The notes: generated by a model from the letters alone, not told the origin. Numbered from the stretch's first letter, positions 1-13,939 are shown. The stretch: DNA of 64,000 nucleotides from Pseudomonas saxonica (GCF_007858365.1 NZ_VFIO01000003.1:310001-374000); one strand, 5' to 3'. Translations and numbers: made by a program.

Positions 1-1687
1 CCTGGAAGCGGGCAAAATCTTCAACGCCCACGGCCAGAACGTAACGTTCCTGGGATTCGTTGCTCCAGATTTCGTGCGGGGCCATGCCCGGCTCGTCGTT
101 TGGAATGTTGCGCAGCTCGAAACGGCCACCACGGTCGCCGTCATTGACCAGCTCCGGGAAGGCGTTGGACAGGCCACCCGCGCCCACGTCGTGGATAAAG
201 CTGATCGGGTTTTTGTCACCCAACTGCCAGCAGCGGTCGATGACTTCCTGACAGCGGCGTTCCATTTCCGGGTTTTCACGCTGTACCGAAGCGAAATCCA
301 GGTCAGCCGAGCTTGCGCCAGTGGCCATGGAAGACGCGGCACCGCCGCCCAGACCGATCAGCATGGCCGGGCCGCCCAGCACGATCAGCTTGGAGCCCAC
401 AGTGATTTCGGCTTTCTGAACGTGTTCGGCGCGGATGTTGCCCATGCCGCCCGCCAACATGATCGGCTTGTGGTAACCGCGCACTTCATCACCGTGCGGC
501 GTGGTGATGGATTGCTCAAACGTACGGAAGTAGCCAGTCAGAGCAGGACGACCGAATTCGTTGTTGAATGCGGCGCCGCCCAGAGGGCCTTCGATCATGA
601 TATCCAGCGCGGTAACGATGCGCTCAGGCTTGCCGTAAGGCACTTCCCACGGCTGTTCGAAACCTGGAATTTGCAGGTTGGACACGGTGAAGCCGGTCAG
701 GCCTGCTTTTGGCTTGGCACCACGACCGGTTGCACCTTCGTCACGAATCTCGCCCCCCGAACCCGTCGCCGCCCCCGGAAACGGAGCAATGGCGGTCGGG
801 TGGTTGTGCGTCTCGACTTTCATCAGGATATGCACGGGTTCTTGTACCGCACCGTACTGGCGGGTTTCAGAGTTGGGGAAGAAGCGCCCCGCTACGCTGC
901 CGACAATCACCGAGGCGTTGTCTTTATAAGCTGACAGAACGCCTTCGCTGTGCATCACGTAGGTGTTCTTGATCATGCCAAACAGGCTTTTTTCCTGGCT
1001 TTGACCGTCGATGTCCCAACTGGCGTTGAAGATCTTGTGGCGGCAATGCTCGGAGTTGGCCTGAGCAAACATCATCAGTTCGATGTCGTGAGGGTTACGA
1101 CCCAAACCGTTGAAAGCATTGACCAGATAGTCGATTTCGTCTTCTGCCAAAGCCAGGCCCAGCTCGACGTTGGCTTTTTCCAGCGCTGCGCGCCCGCCAC
1201 CCAACACATCAATCGCCGTCAGTGGCTTCGGTTCGGCATGGCTGAACAGGCCGGCAGCCTGTTCAAGGTTGCCCAACACGATTTGCGTCATGCGGTCATG
1301 CAATGCGCCAGCAATCAGCTCGGCTTCAGCATCGCTGAATTGACCCGCCACATAGAAAGCAATACCGCGTTCCAGGCGCTGGATTTTAGCCAGGCCACAG
1401 TTACGGGCAATGTCGCTGGCCTTACTCGACCAAGGGGAAATAGTGCCAAACCGCGGTAACACCAGAAACAGTCGTCCGCTTGGCTCTTGAACCGGCACGC
1501 TCGGGCCGTATTTCAAAAGACGAGCCAGGACCTGTTGTTCATCGCTGGTCAATTCACCGGTGACATCGGCAAAGTGGGCGAATTCAGCATACAAACCAGT
1601 GACAGCCGGAACCTTGAGGTTCAGTTGTGCAAGCAGTTTGCTGTGGCGAAAGGCAGAAAGGGCAGGAGCGCCGCGCAGGATCAACAT
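1..1687 (-). CDS. purL: Phosphoribosylformylglycinamidine synthase PurL, 5' part only
   Basis: Catalyses the ATP- and glutamine-dependent conversion of FGAR to FGAM, the fourth step of purine synthesis, in the cytosol. The minus strand opens at ATG 1685-1687 with [13 protein letters not shown], the typical start of the large single-chain proteobacterial enzyme, and stays open to the left border. About 562 N-terminal codons are visible of an expected ~1,300, so the gene is cut by the window and not broken. The visible part should cover the N-terminal PurS-like, linker and first FGAM synthetase regions; the glutaminase domain lies outside. It is divergent from mltF across about 285 bp. Identification rests on overall resemblance of the translation to PurL. 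Confidence 0.93.
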   Translation of the reverse strand, partial: MLILRGAPALSAFRHSKLLAQLNLKVPAVTGLYAEFAHFADVTGELTSDEQQVLARLLKYGPSVPVQEPSGRLFLVLPRFGTISPWSSKASDIARNCGLAKIQRLERGIAFYVAGQFSDAEAELIAGALHDRMTQIVLGNLEQAAGLFSHAEPKPLTAIDVLGGGRAALEKANVELGLALAEDEIDYLVNAFNGLGRNPHDIELMMFAQANSEHCRHKIFNASWDIDGQSQEKSLFGMIKNTYVMHSEGVLSAYKDNASVIVGSVAGRFFPNSETRQYGAVQEPVHILMKVETHNHPTAIAPFPGAATGSGGEIRDEGATGRGAKPKAGLTGFTVSNLQIPGFEQPWEVPYGKPERIVTALDIMIEGPLGGAAFNNEFGRPALTGYFRTFEQSITTPHGDEVRGYHKPIMLAGGMGNIRAEHVQKAEITVGSKLIVLGGPAMLIGLGGGAASSMATGASSADLDFASVQRENPEMERRCQEVIDRCWQLGDKNPISFIHDVGAGGLSNAFPELVNDGDRGGRFELRNIPNDEPGMAPHEIWSNESQERYVLAVGVEDFARFQ

Positions 1688-1921
1688 CTTCGGGACAGCC
1701 TCGGGAGGGGTATGCTTTGAGGCCCGGCATTCTAGCGTAAACCATCGCTGACGGCACCCGAAACGGCACACCTCTCACACACCTGGCGTCACTAACCGAC
1801 AAAGGCCTTATTCTTTATGGCTATCAGAGGCATCAGACATGGAGCAATCAGCTCTTTAAACCCTGCCTTACCCCCCATTCCACGGGGGTTAAGGCTGTTT
1901 TCCCTGCTGTTATCAGAATGA

Positions 1922-3430
<1,509 letters not shown>

Positions 3431-3446
3431 ATTCAACACAAATCCC

Positions 3447-3576
3447 GTAGCAGCTGCCGCAGGCTGCGTCCGATTGCGTAGCGATCGTAAATCAGAGTTT
3501 TGGGAAAGCCTGACAGATCGCACTCGCAGATTTTACGTGGGCTACGCCCACGGACGCAGCCTTCGGCAGCTGCTAC
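3447..3576. repeat. REP pair (inverted REP doublet)
   Basis: Arms 3447-3472 and 3551-3576 are inverted copies (26 bp, one mismatch) beginning GTAGCAGCTGCCG, the core of a Pseudomonas REP family. It lies between the 3' ends of the convergent genes mltF and pdxJ, a usual place for such elements, and may fold as a transcript end or mRNA stabiliser. The same core recurs at 36479-36597 and inside algK at 48191-48327. Confidence 0.85.
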
Positions 3577-3604
3577 CGGAGTTGGGCGATTTTCAAAGTC
3601 TGGT

Positions 3605-4348
3605 TTAAACCTTCGCAGCCGCCACGATAAGCGCTTTCATTTCGGCCACTGCCGATTTGAAGCCCACAAACAAGGCGTGCGCCACCAAGGCATGGCCGAT
3701 GTTCAACTCGTTGATGCCCTTGATGGCCGCTACCGCTTCTACGTTGTGGTAATGCAGGCCGTGGCCGGCATTCACAATCAACCCCTGGGCCAGACCACAA
3801 GCCACGCCTTCTGCGACGCGCTGTAATTCTTCAGCAACTTCAGTCGGCGTTTGCGCATCGGCATAACGCCCGGTGTGCAGCTCAATCGCCGGAGCACCTA
3901 CGCGCTTGGATGCTTCGATCTGGCGCTCGTCAGCATCAATGAACAGCGACACTTCACAGCCTATTTTCGCCAAACGCTCGACGGCCGCCTTGATGCGCGC
4001 CTCTTGACCCGCCACATCCAGACCGCCTTCGGTGGTGAGTTCCTGACGGGTTTCGGGCACCAAACAGATGTGCGCAGGGCGAATATGCTCGGCGAACGCC
4101 ATCATTTCTTCAGTCACGCCCATCTCGAAGTTCATGCGGGTTTGCAGCACATCCTTGAGCAGCAACACGTCGCGCTCCTGGATATGACGACGATCTTCAC
4201 GCAGATGCACAGTGATGCCATCAGCGCCCGCCTCTTCGGCATCCAGCGCGGCCTTGACCGGGTCAGGGTAACGCGTGCCGCGTGCCTGACGCAGTGTGGC
4301 AACGTGATCGATATTGACGCCGAGAAGAATGCGATTGCTTGTGGTCAC
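3605..4348 (-). CDS. pdxJ: Pyridoxine 5'-phosphate synthase
   Basis: Condenses 1-deoxy-D-xylulose 5-phosphate with 3-amino-2-oxopropyl phosphate to give pyridoxine 5'-phosphate, the last step of de novo vitamin B6 synthesis. The 247-residue protein is collinear with E. coli PdxJ, with blocks [49 protein letters not shown] and [12 protein letters not shown]. The start is GTG (4346-4348) with AGGAG upstream. It is the last gene of the leftward rnc-era-recO-pdxJ cluster, about 50 bp after recO. Confidence 0.97.
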   Translation of the reverse strand: MTTSNRILLGVNIDHVATLRQARGTRYPDPVKAALDAEEAGADGITVHLREDRRHIQERDVLLLKDVLQTRMNFEMGVTEEMMAFAEHIRPAHICLVPETRQELTTEGGLDVAGQEARIKAAVERLAKIGCEVSLFIDADERQIEASKRVGAPAIELHTGRYADAQTPTEVAEELQRVAEGVACGLAQGLIVNAGHGLHYHNVEAVAAIKGINELNIGHALVAHALFVGFKSAVAEMKALIVAAAKV

Positions 4349-4398
4349 GGAGGCTCTCCTGAAGAGCTGAAGATTCGGCGCACAGCATACCGATCTAT

Positions 4399-5088
4399 TC
4401 AGGGCTTGCGAAACAACTCACGACTGGCCAACGGCTTACCTGCCAGATGAACGGCCAGGGCCTGACGCATCAAGCGCTTGGCCGCCGACAACGCGCCTGG
4501 GACGGCCCAGTCGGTTTGAGCCATTGCATGCAGTTCGGCGCCATGAAAAAGCCCTGGCTGGATCAGATAAATACGCTCAAGCCCGGCATCCACTTGCAAA
4601 CGGTACATGCCATCAATGGCCACCGGCTCGCCATGAATGTCCTGAGTCAAAGAGAAGCCGTAACCGATGTCGTCCAGCAGCCGCCATTCAAAAGCACGCA
4701 ACAACGGTTCCAGCGCCCGACCTTCGGCCAGTGCCAACAAAGTAGCGGCGTAGTGGTTGAATAAACCGGGGTGGGGATCTTCGGCGGGTAACAGGCGAAT
4801 CAATAGCTCGTTAAGGTACAAGCCGCTGAACAGCGCCTCGCCATTGAGCCAGGTAGAGAGACCGGCGCTTTCCATGCGGCCCACGTTTTTAAGCTCACCA
4901 CGGCCGCGAAACTCGATTTCGAGCGGAACAAAGGGCCGGGCCAATGTGCCTGCTTTGCCTCGCGCGCTGCGCAAGACCGCGCGCAACCGACCTTGTGGCG
5001 TAATGAAGTCCACCAGAGCACTGGTTTCGCGGTAAGGGCGACTGTGCAGGACGTAGGCGAGTTGTGCGACTGGGGGATTGCTGGACAT
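4399..5088 (-). CDS. recO: DNA repair protein RecO
   Basis: Recombination mediator of the RecFOR pathway that helps load RecA on SSB-coated single-stranded DNA and anneals complementary strands. The 229-residue protein has the N-terminal OB-fold beginning ([18 protein letters not shown]) and the helical C-terminal region; length is normal for Pseudomonas. Its position between era and pdxJ is the conserved gammaproteobacterial order. It is separated from era by about 145 bp holding an inverted GC-rich repeat (5120-5224). Confidence 0.95.
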   Translation of the reverse strand: MSSNPPVAQLAYVLHSRPYRETSALVDFITPQGRLRAVLRSARGKAGTLARPFVPLEIEFRGRGELKNVGRMESAGLSTWLNGEALFSGLYLNELLIRLLPAEDPHPGLFNHYAATLLALAEGRALEPLLRAFEWRLLDDIGYGFSLTQDIHGEPVAIDGMYRLQVDAGLERIYLIQPGLFHGAELHAMAQTDWAVPGALSAAKRLMRQALAVHLAGKPLASRELFRKP

Positions 5089-5119
5089 GGGTGTCAGGTA
5101 TCTCTGGACACTAAAGCTT

Positions 5120-5224
5120 CCCTCACCCTAGCCCTCTCCCGGAGGAAGAGGGCACTGAGCGCATGCGGGTTCGAAAACACCGACATTCAGCCCCCTCTCC
5201 CTCCGGGAGAGGGTTGGGGTGAGA
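5120..5224. repeat. Inverted GC-rich intergenic repeat (CCCTCACCC / GGGTGAGAG type)
   Basis: The segment begins CCCTCACCCTAGCCCTCTCC and ends GGGAGAGGGTTGGGGTGAG, so its two ends form a long imperfect hairpin around about 55 bp of unrelated sequence. The same end sequences occur at 21066-21465 and 55110-55284, so this is a dispersed family. It sits between era and recO, which read the same way, and may act as an mRNA processing or attenuation structure. Confidence 0.7.
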
Positions 5225-5232
5225 GCAACGGA

Positions 5233-6135
5233 TTACAGGTCGCCGTAACCCAGTGAACGCAGGGCGCGCTCATCGTCGGACCAGCCGCCTTTCACTTTCA
5301 CCCACAGGTTAAGCATGATCTTGGAGTCGAACAGCAGCTCCATATCCTTGCGCGCTTCGGTACCGATACGCTTGATACGCTCGCCCTTGTCGCCAATGAT
5401 GATTTTCTTCTGACCATCACGCTCAACCAGAATCAGCGCGTGAATGTGCAAGGTTTTACCTTGCTGCTTGAATTCTTCGATCTCGACCGTGATCTGGTAC
5501 GGCAGTTCGGCACCCATTTGGCGCATGATTTTTTCGCGCACCAGCTCAGCGGCCAGAAAGCGGCTGCTGCGGTCGGTGATCTGATCTTCCGGGAAAAAGT
5601 GTTCGTTTTCCGGCAAGTGTTCAGCGATCACGCGCTCAAGCGCGTCAAGGTTGTGACCGTGCTGAGCAGAAATCGGGATGATCTGGGCGTTCGGCAGTTG
5701 CTCCTGAAGCCAGCTCAGGTGCGGCATCAGCTCGGCCTTGTCTTCAATACGGTCGGTCTTGTTCAGCGCAACGATCAACGGCCCGGTCACGTATTGAACG
5801 CGCTCCAGCACCATCTGGTCTTCGTCGGTCCACTTGGTGCGGTCAACAACGAAGATCACCACGTCCACGTCTTTCAACGCGGCCGACGCGGTTTTGTTCA
5901 TGTAGCGGTTCAGGGCCTTTTCGCCGCCTTTGTGCATACCGGGGGTATCTACATACACCGCTTGCACGTTGCCTTCGGTCTTGATGCCCAGCATGTTGTG
6001 GCGGGTGGTCTGAGGCTTGCGCGAAGTAATCGCCAGCTTTTGACCGAGGATGTGGTTCAGCAGTGTGGATTTACCCACGTTTGGTCGACCAACAATGGCG
6101 ACATAGCCACAGCGTGTTGCAGTTGTATCATTCAT
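5233..6135 (-). CDS. era: GTPase Era
   Basis: Essential GTPase that binds the 3' end of 16S rRNA and assists 30S assembly. An N-terminal Ras-like GTPase domain shows GRPNVGKS (P-loop), DTPG and NKTD; the C-terminal half is the KH RNA-binding domain. I place the start at ATG 6133-6135 ([11 protein letters not shown], 300 residues, normal for Era) and not at upstream in-frame starts, because it overlaps the rnc end by 8 bp and implies translational coupling. Confidence 0.96.
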   Translation of the reverse strand: MNDTTATRCGYVAIVGRPNVGKSTLLNHILGQKLAITSRKPQTTRHNMLGIKTEGNVQAVYVDTPGMHKGGEKALNRYMNKTASAALKDVDVVIFVVDRTKWTDEDQMVLERVQYVTGPLIVALNKTDRIEDKAELMPHLSWLQEQLPNAQIIPISAQHGHNLDALERVIAEHLPENEHFFPEDQITDRSSRFLAAELVREKIMRQMGAELPYQITVEIEEFKQQGKTLHIHALILVERDGQKKIIIGDKGERIKRIGTEARKDMELLFDSKIMLNLWVKVKGGWSDDERALRSLGYGDL

Positions 6136-6817
6136 GGCCATTCTCCACGCCAAGGGCAATCAATGCTGCGGCGGCCGCTACCTGTTCGGCAATACGACGA
6201 CTCACACCCTGACCTCGGCTTTTTTCATTCAATAGGGCAATTTCGCATTCAACGAAGAAGATGCGGCAATGCGGTTCGCCCTGGATATCTACCACTTCGT
6301 AACGTGGCAGCTCACAGGCACGCGACTGCAAGAATTCTTGCAGGCGGGTCTTTGGATCTTTGTTGGTGTCGACCAGAGTCAAGGTCTCGAATTCGCTGGC
6401 CAGCCACGCCAATACCCGATCACGGGCAGCTTCCATGCCGGCGTCCAGATAAATGGCGCCGATCAACGCTTCAAGGGCGTCGGCCAGAATCGATTCACGA
6501 CGAAAACCACCGCTCTTGAGCTCGCCCGAGCCCAGGCGCAGATACTCGCCCAACTCGAAACCACGGGCCAGTACAGCCAGGGTTTCGCCTTTAACCAGAC
6601 GGGCACGCAGACGCGACAGCTGGCCTTCACGGGCCAACGGGAAGCGGTCAAACAAGGCTTCGCCGGCAACAAAATTGAGGATGGCATCACCCAGAAATTC
6701 GAGACGCTCGTTATTGCGCCCCGCAAAACTGCGGTGTGTCAGGGCCAGAACCATCAGTTCCTGGTCTTTGAAGGTGTAACCGAGCTGACGCTCTAAACGA
6801 CTTAATGGAAAACTCAC
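6128..6817 (-). CDS. rnc: Ribonuclease III
   Basis: Cuts double-stranded RNA, including the 30S pre-rRNA stems, in the cytosol. The 229-residue product has the N-terminal endonuclease domain with signature [12 protein letters not shown] and a C-terminal dsRNA-binding domain. The start is GTG 6815-6817. This GTG overlaps the TGA of the upstream DUF4845 remnant (GTGA), which preserves what was probably a coupled start. Upstream, where most pseudomonads carry an intact DUF4845 gene, only a truncated piece remains. Confidence 0.96.
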   Translation of the reverse strand: MSFPLSRLERQLGYTFKDQELMVLALTHRSFAGRNNERLEFLGDAILNFVAGEALFDRFPLAREGQLSRLRARLVKGETLAVLARGFELGEYLRLGSGELKSGGFRRESILADALEALIGAIYLDAGMEAARDRVLAWLASEFETLTLVDTNKDPKTRLQEFLQSRACELPRYEVVDIQGEPHCRIFFVECEIALLNEKSRGQGVSRRIAEQVAAAAALIALGVENGHE

Positions 6818-6978
6818 GATTTACCCACGCTGAGTTCGTGGCCGAATGTCACCACCGGACCGATATAAGGGATCAGTGATGCTCTCTTATCGCATAGCAA
6901 ATGGACCGGGAACCGGCAGTTCGCCGCCGTCACACTTAACGCTTTGTTCAAATCCACATCCTGAATACAGTTGATCGC
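6814..6978 (-). pseudogene. 3' remnant of the DUF4845 gene normally found between lepB and rnc
   Basis: On the minus strand, 54 codons ending at TGA 6814-6816 read IQDVDLNKALSVT, then about ten residues, then PVHLLCDKRASLIP and [13 protein letters not shown]. This resembles my memory of the C-terminal half of the small DUF4845 membrane protein encoded between lepB and rnc in pseudomonads. An in-frame TGA (6979-6981) precedes it, and no start codon, ribosome site or N-terminal membrane segment is seen in the remaining ~65 bp up to the lepB terminator. The normal protein is about 120 residues, so more than half is missing. The end still overlaps the rnc GTG by the usual 4 bp. Confidence 0.6.
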
Positions 6979-7037
6979 TCACCTGAAGCGGCAAAGCAAT
7001 CTTGAGACGACTGATCTGCGAACCTGTTCGTTCGCCT

Positions 7038-7070
7038 GAAAAGCAGTCGGCGCTGTTATTAACAGCGCCG
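7038..7070 (-). terminator. Rho-independent terminator after lepB
   Basis: Perfect 10-bp arms (7048-7057 and 7061-7070) with a 3-nt loop. On the minus strand they are followed by ACTGCTTTTC, 7 bp past the lepB stop. The T-run is short, so termination may be partial; if it works, rnc needs its own promoter. Confidence 0.6.
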
Positions 7071-7076
7071 TCTTGG

Positions 7077-7931
7077 CTACTTGATCAGACCAACCCGCGA
7101 CAAGCTCGGCAGGTTGCTCATTTTAGGTTCTGGCCAGCTCATCCAAACAGCGAAGGCCTTGCCGACGATATTTTCGTCAGGAACCATGCCCAACTCGTTC
7201 TTGGGAATGTTGGGATCGTCCCAGTAACGGCTGTCGTTCGAATTGTCGCGGTTGTCACCCATCATGAAGTAGTGCCCGGCCGGAACCGTCCACTCCTTGC
7301 CAGGTGGCGCACGATAGCGGCTCATTTCCTTGCGGATCATGTGCTCGACTTCGCCCAGCTTTTCTTTGTACAGCTCTGCACTGCCCAATGTTCCAGGCTC
7401 AGTACCCACCAGTTGCTCGGCAACCAGTTGGTCGTTGATGTACAGCTTTTTGTCACTGGTGTAACGAATCTTGTCACCCGGCAGGCCGACTACACGCTTG
7501 ATGTAGTTGACGGTCGGATCGCTTGGGTAGCGGAACACCATCACATCGCCGCGTTGCGGATCACCCACCTCGATGATTTTCTTGTCGATGACCGGCAAGC
7601 GGATACCGTAAGAAAACTTGTTCACCAAGATGAAGTCGCCCACATCCAGGGTCGGTTTCATCGAGCCGGACGGAATCTGGAACGGCTCAACCAGAAACGA
7701 ACGTAGCACCAGCACGATGAACAACACCGGGAAGAACGACTTGCCGTATTCAACCAGCAGCGGTTCCTTGTTGAGCTTCTCGATAACCTGAGCATCAGCC
7801 GGCTTGACGCTGGCTTGATACTGGGCGATGGCCTTGCGCCGGCGAGGTGCCAGAAAGACCAGATCGAGCAGCGCCAGCAAACCACAGACGGCAACAGCAA
7901 TGACCAGCAACAGCGGGAAATTTAGTGACAT
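7077..7931 (-). CDS. lepB: Signal peptidase I
   Basis: Inner-membrane serine protease that removes signal peptides from exported proteins. The 284-residue protein has an N-terminal membrane helix (about 5-25), a basic cytoplasmic stretch and a second membrane segment (about 60-80). It then shows the catalytic-serine motif PSGSMKPTL, the catalytic-lysine region YIKRVVGLPGDKI and the conserved box GDNRDNSNDSRYW. It follows lepA by 5 bp, the classic lepA-lepB operon. Confidence 0.97.
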   Translation of the reverse strand: MSLNFPLLLVIAVAVCGLLALLDLVFLAPRRRKAIAQYQASVKPADAQVIEKLNKEPLLVEYGKSFFPVLFIVLVLRSFLVEPFQIPSGSMKPTLDVGDFILVNKFSYGIRLPVIDKKIIEVGDPQRGDVMVFRYPSDPTVNYIKRVVGLPGDKIRYTSDKKLYINDQLVAEQLVGTEPGTLGSAELYKEKLGEVEHMIRKEMSRYRAPPGKEWTVPAGHYFMMGDNRDNSNDSRYWDDPNIPKNELGMVPDENIVGKAFAVWMSWPEPKMSNLPSLSRVGLIK

Positions 7932-7936
7932 AGGAC

Positions 7937-9736
7937 CTAGCTATCCAACCTGAGCACTGCAAGGAAGGCTTCTTGTGGAATCTCCACATTACCCACTTGC
8001 TTCATGCGTTTTTTACCGGCTTTCTGCTTTTCCAACAGCTTGCGCTTACGGCTAACGTCACCACCGTAGCATTTGGCCAGTACGTTTTTTCTGAGCGCTT
8101 TAACCGACGAGCGCGCAATGATTTGGCCACCAATTGCAGCCTGAATTGCTACATCGAACATCTGACGCGGAATCAGCTCTTTCATTTTCTCGGTCAGCGC
8201 GCGCCCTTTGTAGTGAGCGTTGTCGCGGTGAACGATCAGTGCAAGGGCATCAACCTTCTCGCCGTTGATCAATACATCGAGCTTGACCAGATTCGCCGAC
8301 TGATAACGGTCGAAGTGGTAATCCAGCGAAGCATAGCCGCGACTGGTGGATTTGAGACGGTCAAAGAAGTCCAGAACCACTTCGTTCATCGGCAAATCGT
8401 AAGTCACTTGCACCTGCGAGCCGAGGAACAGCATGTCGTGCTGAACGCCACGCTTCTCAATGCACAGGGTAATGACGTTACCCAGGTGCTCTTGAGGCAC
8501 AAGAATATTGGCGCGCACGATCGGTTCGCGAATATCTTCGATGGACGACACATCCGGAAGCTTGGATGGGTTATCCACGTAAATCGTTTCGCCGGACTTG
8601 AGCAGCAGCTCAAAAATAACGGTCGGCGCGGTGGTGATCAGGTCCAGGTCGTACTCGCGCTCAAGGCGCTCCTGGATGATCTCCATGTGCAGCATGCCGA
8701 GGAACCCGCAACGGAAGCCGAAGCCCAGTGCGTCGGAGCTTTCCGGGGTGTACTGCAGCGACGAATCGTTCAGCGTGAGCTTTTGCAGCGCTTCACGGAA
8801 GTCTTCAAAGTCGTCGGAGCTGACCGGGAACAGACCGGCATAGACCTGAGGCTGAATGCGCTTAAAGCCAGGCAGAACGTCAACATCAGGGGTGCTGCTC
8901 AAGGTCAGGGTGTCGCCCACTGGCGCGCCGTGAATGTCCTTGATGCCCGCGATGATGAAGCCCACTTCACCGGCTTTGAGGTCAACGGTCGCTGTGTGCT
9001 TGGGGTTGAATACACCCACGCTGTCCACCAAGTGCATCTTGCCGGTGGACTTGACCAGAATCTTGTCGCCCTTTTTCACGCGGCCGTGGCGCACGCGAAC
9101 CAGAGACACAACGCCCAGGTAGTTGTCGAACCAGGAGTCGATGATCAACGCTTGCAGCGGATCTTCGTAATTACCGGTCGGGGCTGGAATGGTGTGCACC
9201 AGACGTTCGAGCACTTCGTCGACGCCAAGGCCAGTTTTGGCACTGCACGTCACCGCATCAGTGGCATCGATACCGATGATTTTTTCGATTTCGTCTTTTA
9301 CACGATCAGGATCGGCCTGCGGCAGGTCGATCTTGTTCAGTACCGGCATGACCTCAAGGCCTTGCTCGATAGCGGTGTAACAGTTGGCTACGGACTGAGC
9401 TTCAACGCCCTGCCCCGCATCCACCACCAGCAACGCACCTTCACACGCCGCCAGAGACCGGCTGACTTCATAGGTGAAGTCAACATGGCCCGGGGTGTCA
9501 ATAAAGTTCAGCTGGTAGGTAATGCCGTCTTTGGCCGTGTAATACAAGGTGACGCTGTGCGCTTTGATGGTGATCCCGCGCTCACGCTCGAGGTCCATGG
9601 AATCCAGCACCTGGGCTTCCATTTCACGGGCACTCAGCCCGCCACACATCTGGATGAAACGATCGGCCAGCGTCGACTTGCCATGGTCAATGTGGGCGAT
9701 GATGGAGAAATTGCGGATATGACTCAAATCACTCAC
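7937..9736 (-). CDS. lepA: Elongation factor 4 (LepA)
   Basis: Ribosome-dependent GTPase proposed to back-translocate or remodel stalled ribosomes and assist initiation. The 599-residue product has the G1 motif [21 protein letters not shown] and NKIDLP, EF-G-like domains II, III and V, and the LepA-specific C-terminal domain rich in lysine. The start is GTG 9734-9736 ([19 protein letters not shown]). First gene of lepA-lepB. Confidence 0.97.
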   Translation of the reverse strand: MSDLSHIRNFSIIAHIDHGKSTLADRFIQMCGGLSAREMEAQVLDSMDLERERGITIKAHSVTLYYTAKDGITYQLNFIDTPGHVDFTYEVSRSLAACEGALLVVDAGQGVEAQSVANCYTAIEQGLEVMPVLNKIDLPQADPDRVKDEIEKIIGIDATDAVTCSAKTGLGVDEVLERLVHTIPAPTGNYEDPLQALIIDSWFDNYLGVVSLVRVRHGRVKKGDKILVKSTGKMHLVDSVGVFNPKHTATVDLKAGEVGFIIAGIKDIHGAPVGDTLTLSSTPDVDVLPGFKRIQPQVYAGLFPVSSDDFEDFREALQKLTLNDSSLQYTPESSDALGFGFRCGFLGMLHMEIIQERLEREYDLDLITTAPTVIFELLLKSGETIYVDNPSKLPDVSSIEDIREPIVRANILVPQEHLGNVITLCIEKRGVQHDMLFLGSQVQVTYDLPMNEVVLDFFDRLKSTSRGYASLDYHFDRYQSANLVKLDVLINGEKVDALALIVHRDNAHYKGRALTEKMKELIPRQMFDVAIQAAIGGQIIARSSVKALRKNVLAKCYGGDVSRKRKLLEKQKAGKKRMKQVGNVEIPQEAFLAVLRLDS

Positions 9737-9843
9737 GGGTCAACACTCAAAAAAAGTCGCAGGCAGACTGCCCGCCGAAAAATAGCCGGGAATTGTACCT
9801 GATGATCGCGCCAAGCGTCACGTTCACTGGCCAAGGTACACCG

Positions 9844-9876
9844 ACAAAAAAGCCCCTACCGTGAGATAGAGGCTTT
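9844..9876 (-). terminator. Terminator downstream of lptG
   Basis: On the minus strand AAAAGCCTCTA, an 8-nt loop, then TAGGGGCTTTTTTG: a short hairpin followed by a T-run, 23 bp past the lptG stop. Confidence 0.75.
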
Positions 9877-9898
9877 TGAGTGACTCAATAACGACGCA

Positions 9899-10960
9899 TC
9901 AACCCGCTCGGCGCAACAGCCACAGCCCCGCCAATGCGCAGATAGCGGCCGGTAGCAGCACCGCAAACAGTGGCGAGAAGCCAAACACCAGGCTGGAGGG
10001 GCCCAGCAAGTCCTGGGCAATCTTGAATGCAAAGCCGACCAGCACCCCGGTGAATACTCGCTGCCCCAGTGTGACAGAGCGTAACGGACCGAAAATGAAC
10101 GAGATCGCCATCAACACCAGCGCAGCCGTGACCAAGGGTTGCAACACCTTGACCCAGAACGCCAGCCAGTAACGACCGTTGTTCAGGCCTTGATCCTTGA
10201 GGTAGTGGATATAGCTCCACAAGCCGCTGATGGACAGGGCGTCAGGCGCCATGACCACGGTATTGAGCAACTGCGGGCTCAACAGTACGTCCCAACGCTC
10301 TGCGGGGACTTTGACGACTTCAGTGCTGCGATCATGGAAAACCGTGGTGGCAACGTCGGTCAACTGCCAGTGATCCTGATCGAACTGCGCTCTTTTGGCG
10401 AAGCTGGACGACAGCATGTGGCGCTCTTTATCAAAGCGGTAGCGGGTAACACCCAGCAAGACACCATTGGGTTGTACCGCGTTGATATGGATGAACTCAT
10501 CACCCTGACGGTGCCACAAGCCATGCTTGGAGCTTTGCGCATCACCGCCGCCCTGCGCCAGGGCGCGGTTGGCCTGAGCCATGGTTTCAGTGGCTGGCGC
10601 GACATACTCACCGATCAACAGGCCGGCCACCATCAGCACCAGCATCGGCTTCATGACCGCCCAAACGATACGCCCGATAGAAACACCGGCCGCCCGCATG
10701 ATGGTCAATTCACTGTTGCTCGCCAGGCTGCCCAGGCCGATCAGACAGCCGATCAGGGCCGCCATCGGCAGCATGTCGTACATGCGGCGCGGCGCCGTGA
10801 GCAAGACAAAACTCAGCACATCCATGACGGTGTAGGTGTCACTGACGCTGCCCATTTCGTCGATAAACGCAAACAGCGTGGCCAGTCCTAGAATAATCCC
10901 CAGTACCGCCAGGATCGCCAACAACACACTTTTACCAATGTAGCGATCGAGCTTAACCAC
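9899..10960 (-). CDS. lptG: LPS export ABC transporter permease LptG
   Basis: Inner-membrane permease that, with LptF and the LptB ATPase, extracts LPS and passes it to LptC-LptA-LptD. The 353-residue YjgQ-family protein starts at GTG (MVKLDRYIGKSVLLAILAV). It has an N-terminal pair of membrane segments around residues 10-35 and 60-80, a large periplasmic beta domain, and C-terminal membrane helices. It overlaps the lptF stop by 8 bp. Confidence 0.95.
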   Translation of the reverse strand: MVKLDRYIGKSVLLAILAVLGIILGLATLFAFIDEMGSVSDTYTVMDVLSFVLLTAPRRMYDMLPMAALIGCLIGLGSLASNSELTIMRAAGVSIGRIVWAVMKPMLVLMVAGLLIGEYVAPATETMAQANRALAQGGGDAQSSKHGLWHRQGDEFIHINAVQPNGVLLGVTRYRFDKERHMLSSSFAKRAQFDQDHWQLTDVATTVFHDRSTEVVKVPAERWDVLLSPQLLNTVVMAPDALSISGLWSYIHYLKDQGLNNGRYWLAFWVKVLQPLVTAALVLMAISFIFGPLRSVTLGQRVFTGVLVGFAFKIAQDLLGPSSLVFGFSPLFAVLLPAAICALAGLWLLRRAG

Positions 10961-12071
10961 GGGCCATCTCCTTCACGCTACGACGACTCGCCAACTTCAA
11001 GCGCAACGGTTCCCAATACAACAGCCCCAGACCAACCGCCAGGAACAGAATATGCACCCACCACAAACCCAGCACCGGGGACAGCTTGCCCTTCTCAAGG
11101 GCACCACGGGCCGAAATCAGCATGGTCAGATACCCCATATACAGCAGGATGGCCGGCAATAATTTGAGGAATCGACCCTGACGTGGATTAACCCGCGACA
11201 GAGGCACCGCAATCAAGGTCACGACAAACACCAGCAACGGCAAGGAAATACGCCACTGCAATTCGGCAATGGCACGCGGCTCAGGATTGCCTATCAGGTC
11301 GAGCGTCGGAATCGCATCGCGGTCAGTCACTTCATCACTGACGTCCGGCTTGGGCAGCAACACACCGTACGTGTCGTACTGAATGGCGCGATAGTCGGCC
11401 AGCCCGGGCTGCCCGTCATAGCGATAGCCGTTGTCCAGCACCAGCCAGCGACTGCCGTCGGGGCGCACTTCCTGACGGCCTTTTTCAGCCACCAGCACCG
11501 AAATGCCACGATCCTTGGCATCTTGCCCAAGGTTTTTCTGAGAGATGAACACGCCCGACAGGTTAGTACGGTCGTTGGTCAGCTCTTCGGTGTAGGTCAC
11601 CCGCGAGCCGTCACTCAAGGACTGAAAACGCCCCGGCTCCAGCGTATCGAACTCGGTCAGGGCATCTTGCTTGTTCAGCAGCAACTGAAACTGATTGGCA
11701 CCTTGCGGGGCCAGACTCAGGCTCAGCCATGCCACCACCAGCGCAACAAAAGCCGCAGGCACCAGTGTCATGCCCAGCAAACGCTGCTGACTCATGCCGG
11801 TGGCCGACAACACGGTCATCTCGCTTTCCAGGTACAACCGGCCATACGCCAGCAAAATACCCAAAAACAGACCCAGTGGCAGGATCAGTTGCATAAACCC
11901 CGGCAGTCGAAACCCCATGATCAGGAACAACGAACCAGGATCGAGCGCGCCGGAAGCAGCCTGCGCCAAGTATTTAATGAAACGACCACTCATGATGATG
12001 ACCAGCAGCACAGCACTGACTGCACTCAAGGTAACCATGACTTCGCGGGATAGATAACGGAAGACGATCAA
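10953..12071 (-). CDS. lptF: LPS export ABC transporter permease LptF
   Basis: Partner permease of LptG in LPS extraction. The conserved protein begins LIVFRYLSREVMVTLSAVS. I place the start at TTG 12069-12071 with GGAG 9 nt upstream, giving 372 residues as in other pseudomonads. A longer frame up to 12326 exists but adds a non-conserved arginine-rich stretch. Six predicted membrane helices flank the periplasmic domain. It is the first gene of lptFG, divergent from pepA. Confidence 0.93.
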   Translation of the reverse strand: MIVFRYLSREVMVTLSAVSAVLLVIIMSGRFIKYLAQAASGALDPGSLFLIMGFRLPGFMQLILPLGLFLGILLAYGRLYLESEMTVLSATGMSQQRLLGMTLVPAAFVALVVAWLSLSLAPQGANQFQLLLNKQDALTEFDTLEPGRFQSLSDGSRVTYTEELTNDRTNLSGVFISQKNLGQDAKDRGISVLVAEKGRQEVRPDGSRWLVLDNGYRYDGQPGLADYRAIQYDTYGVLLPKPDVSDEVTDRDAIPTLDLIGNPEPRAIAELQWRISLPLLVFVVTLIAVPLSRVNPRQGRFLKLLPAILLYMGYLTMLISARGALEKGKLSPVLGLWWVHILFLAVGLGLLYWEPLRLKLASRRSVKEMARG

Positions 12072-13880
<1,809 letters not shown>

Positions 13881-13939
13881 CGCTGACAATCGAAGACTGC
13901 GCGGCTTGATGGCCGCGCAGCCTCGATTCAGGAATCGCA

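Noticed and set aside
74..1459. Long plus-strand open frames opposite purL
   Set aside because: They are antisense to the clear PurL frame and encode no recognisable protein; GC-rich third positions keep the opposite strand open.
7973..9802. A 609-codon plus-strand open frame over lepA
   Set aside because: Antisense of LepA, which has all GTPase motifs on the minus strand.
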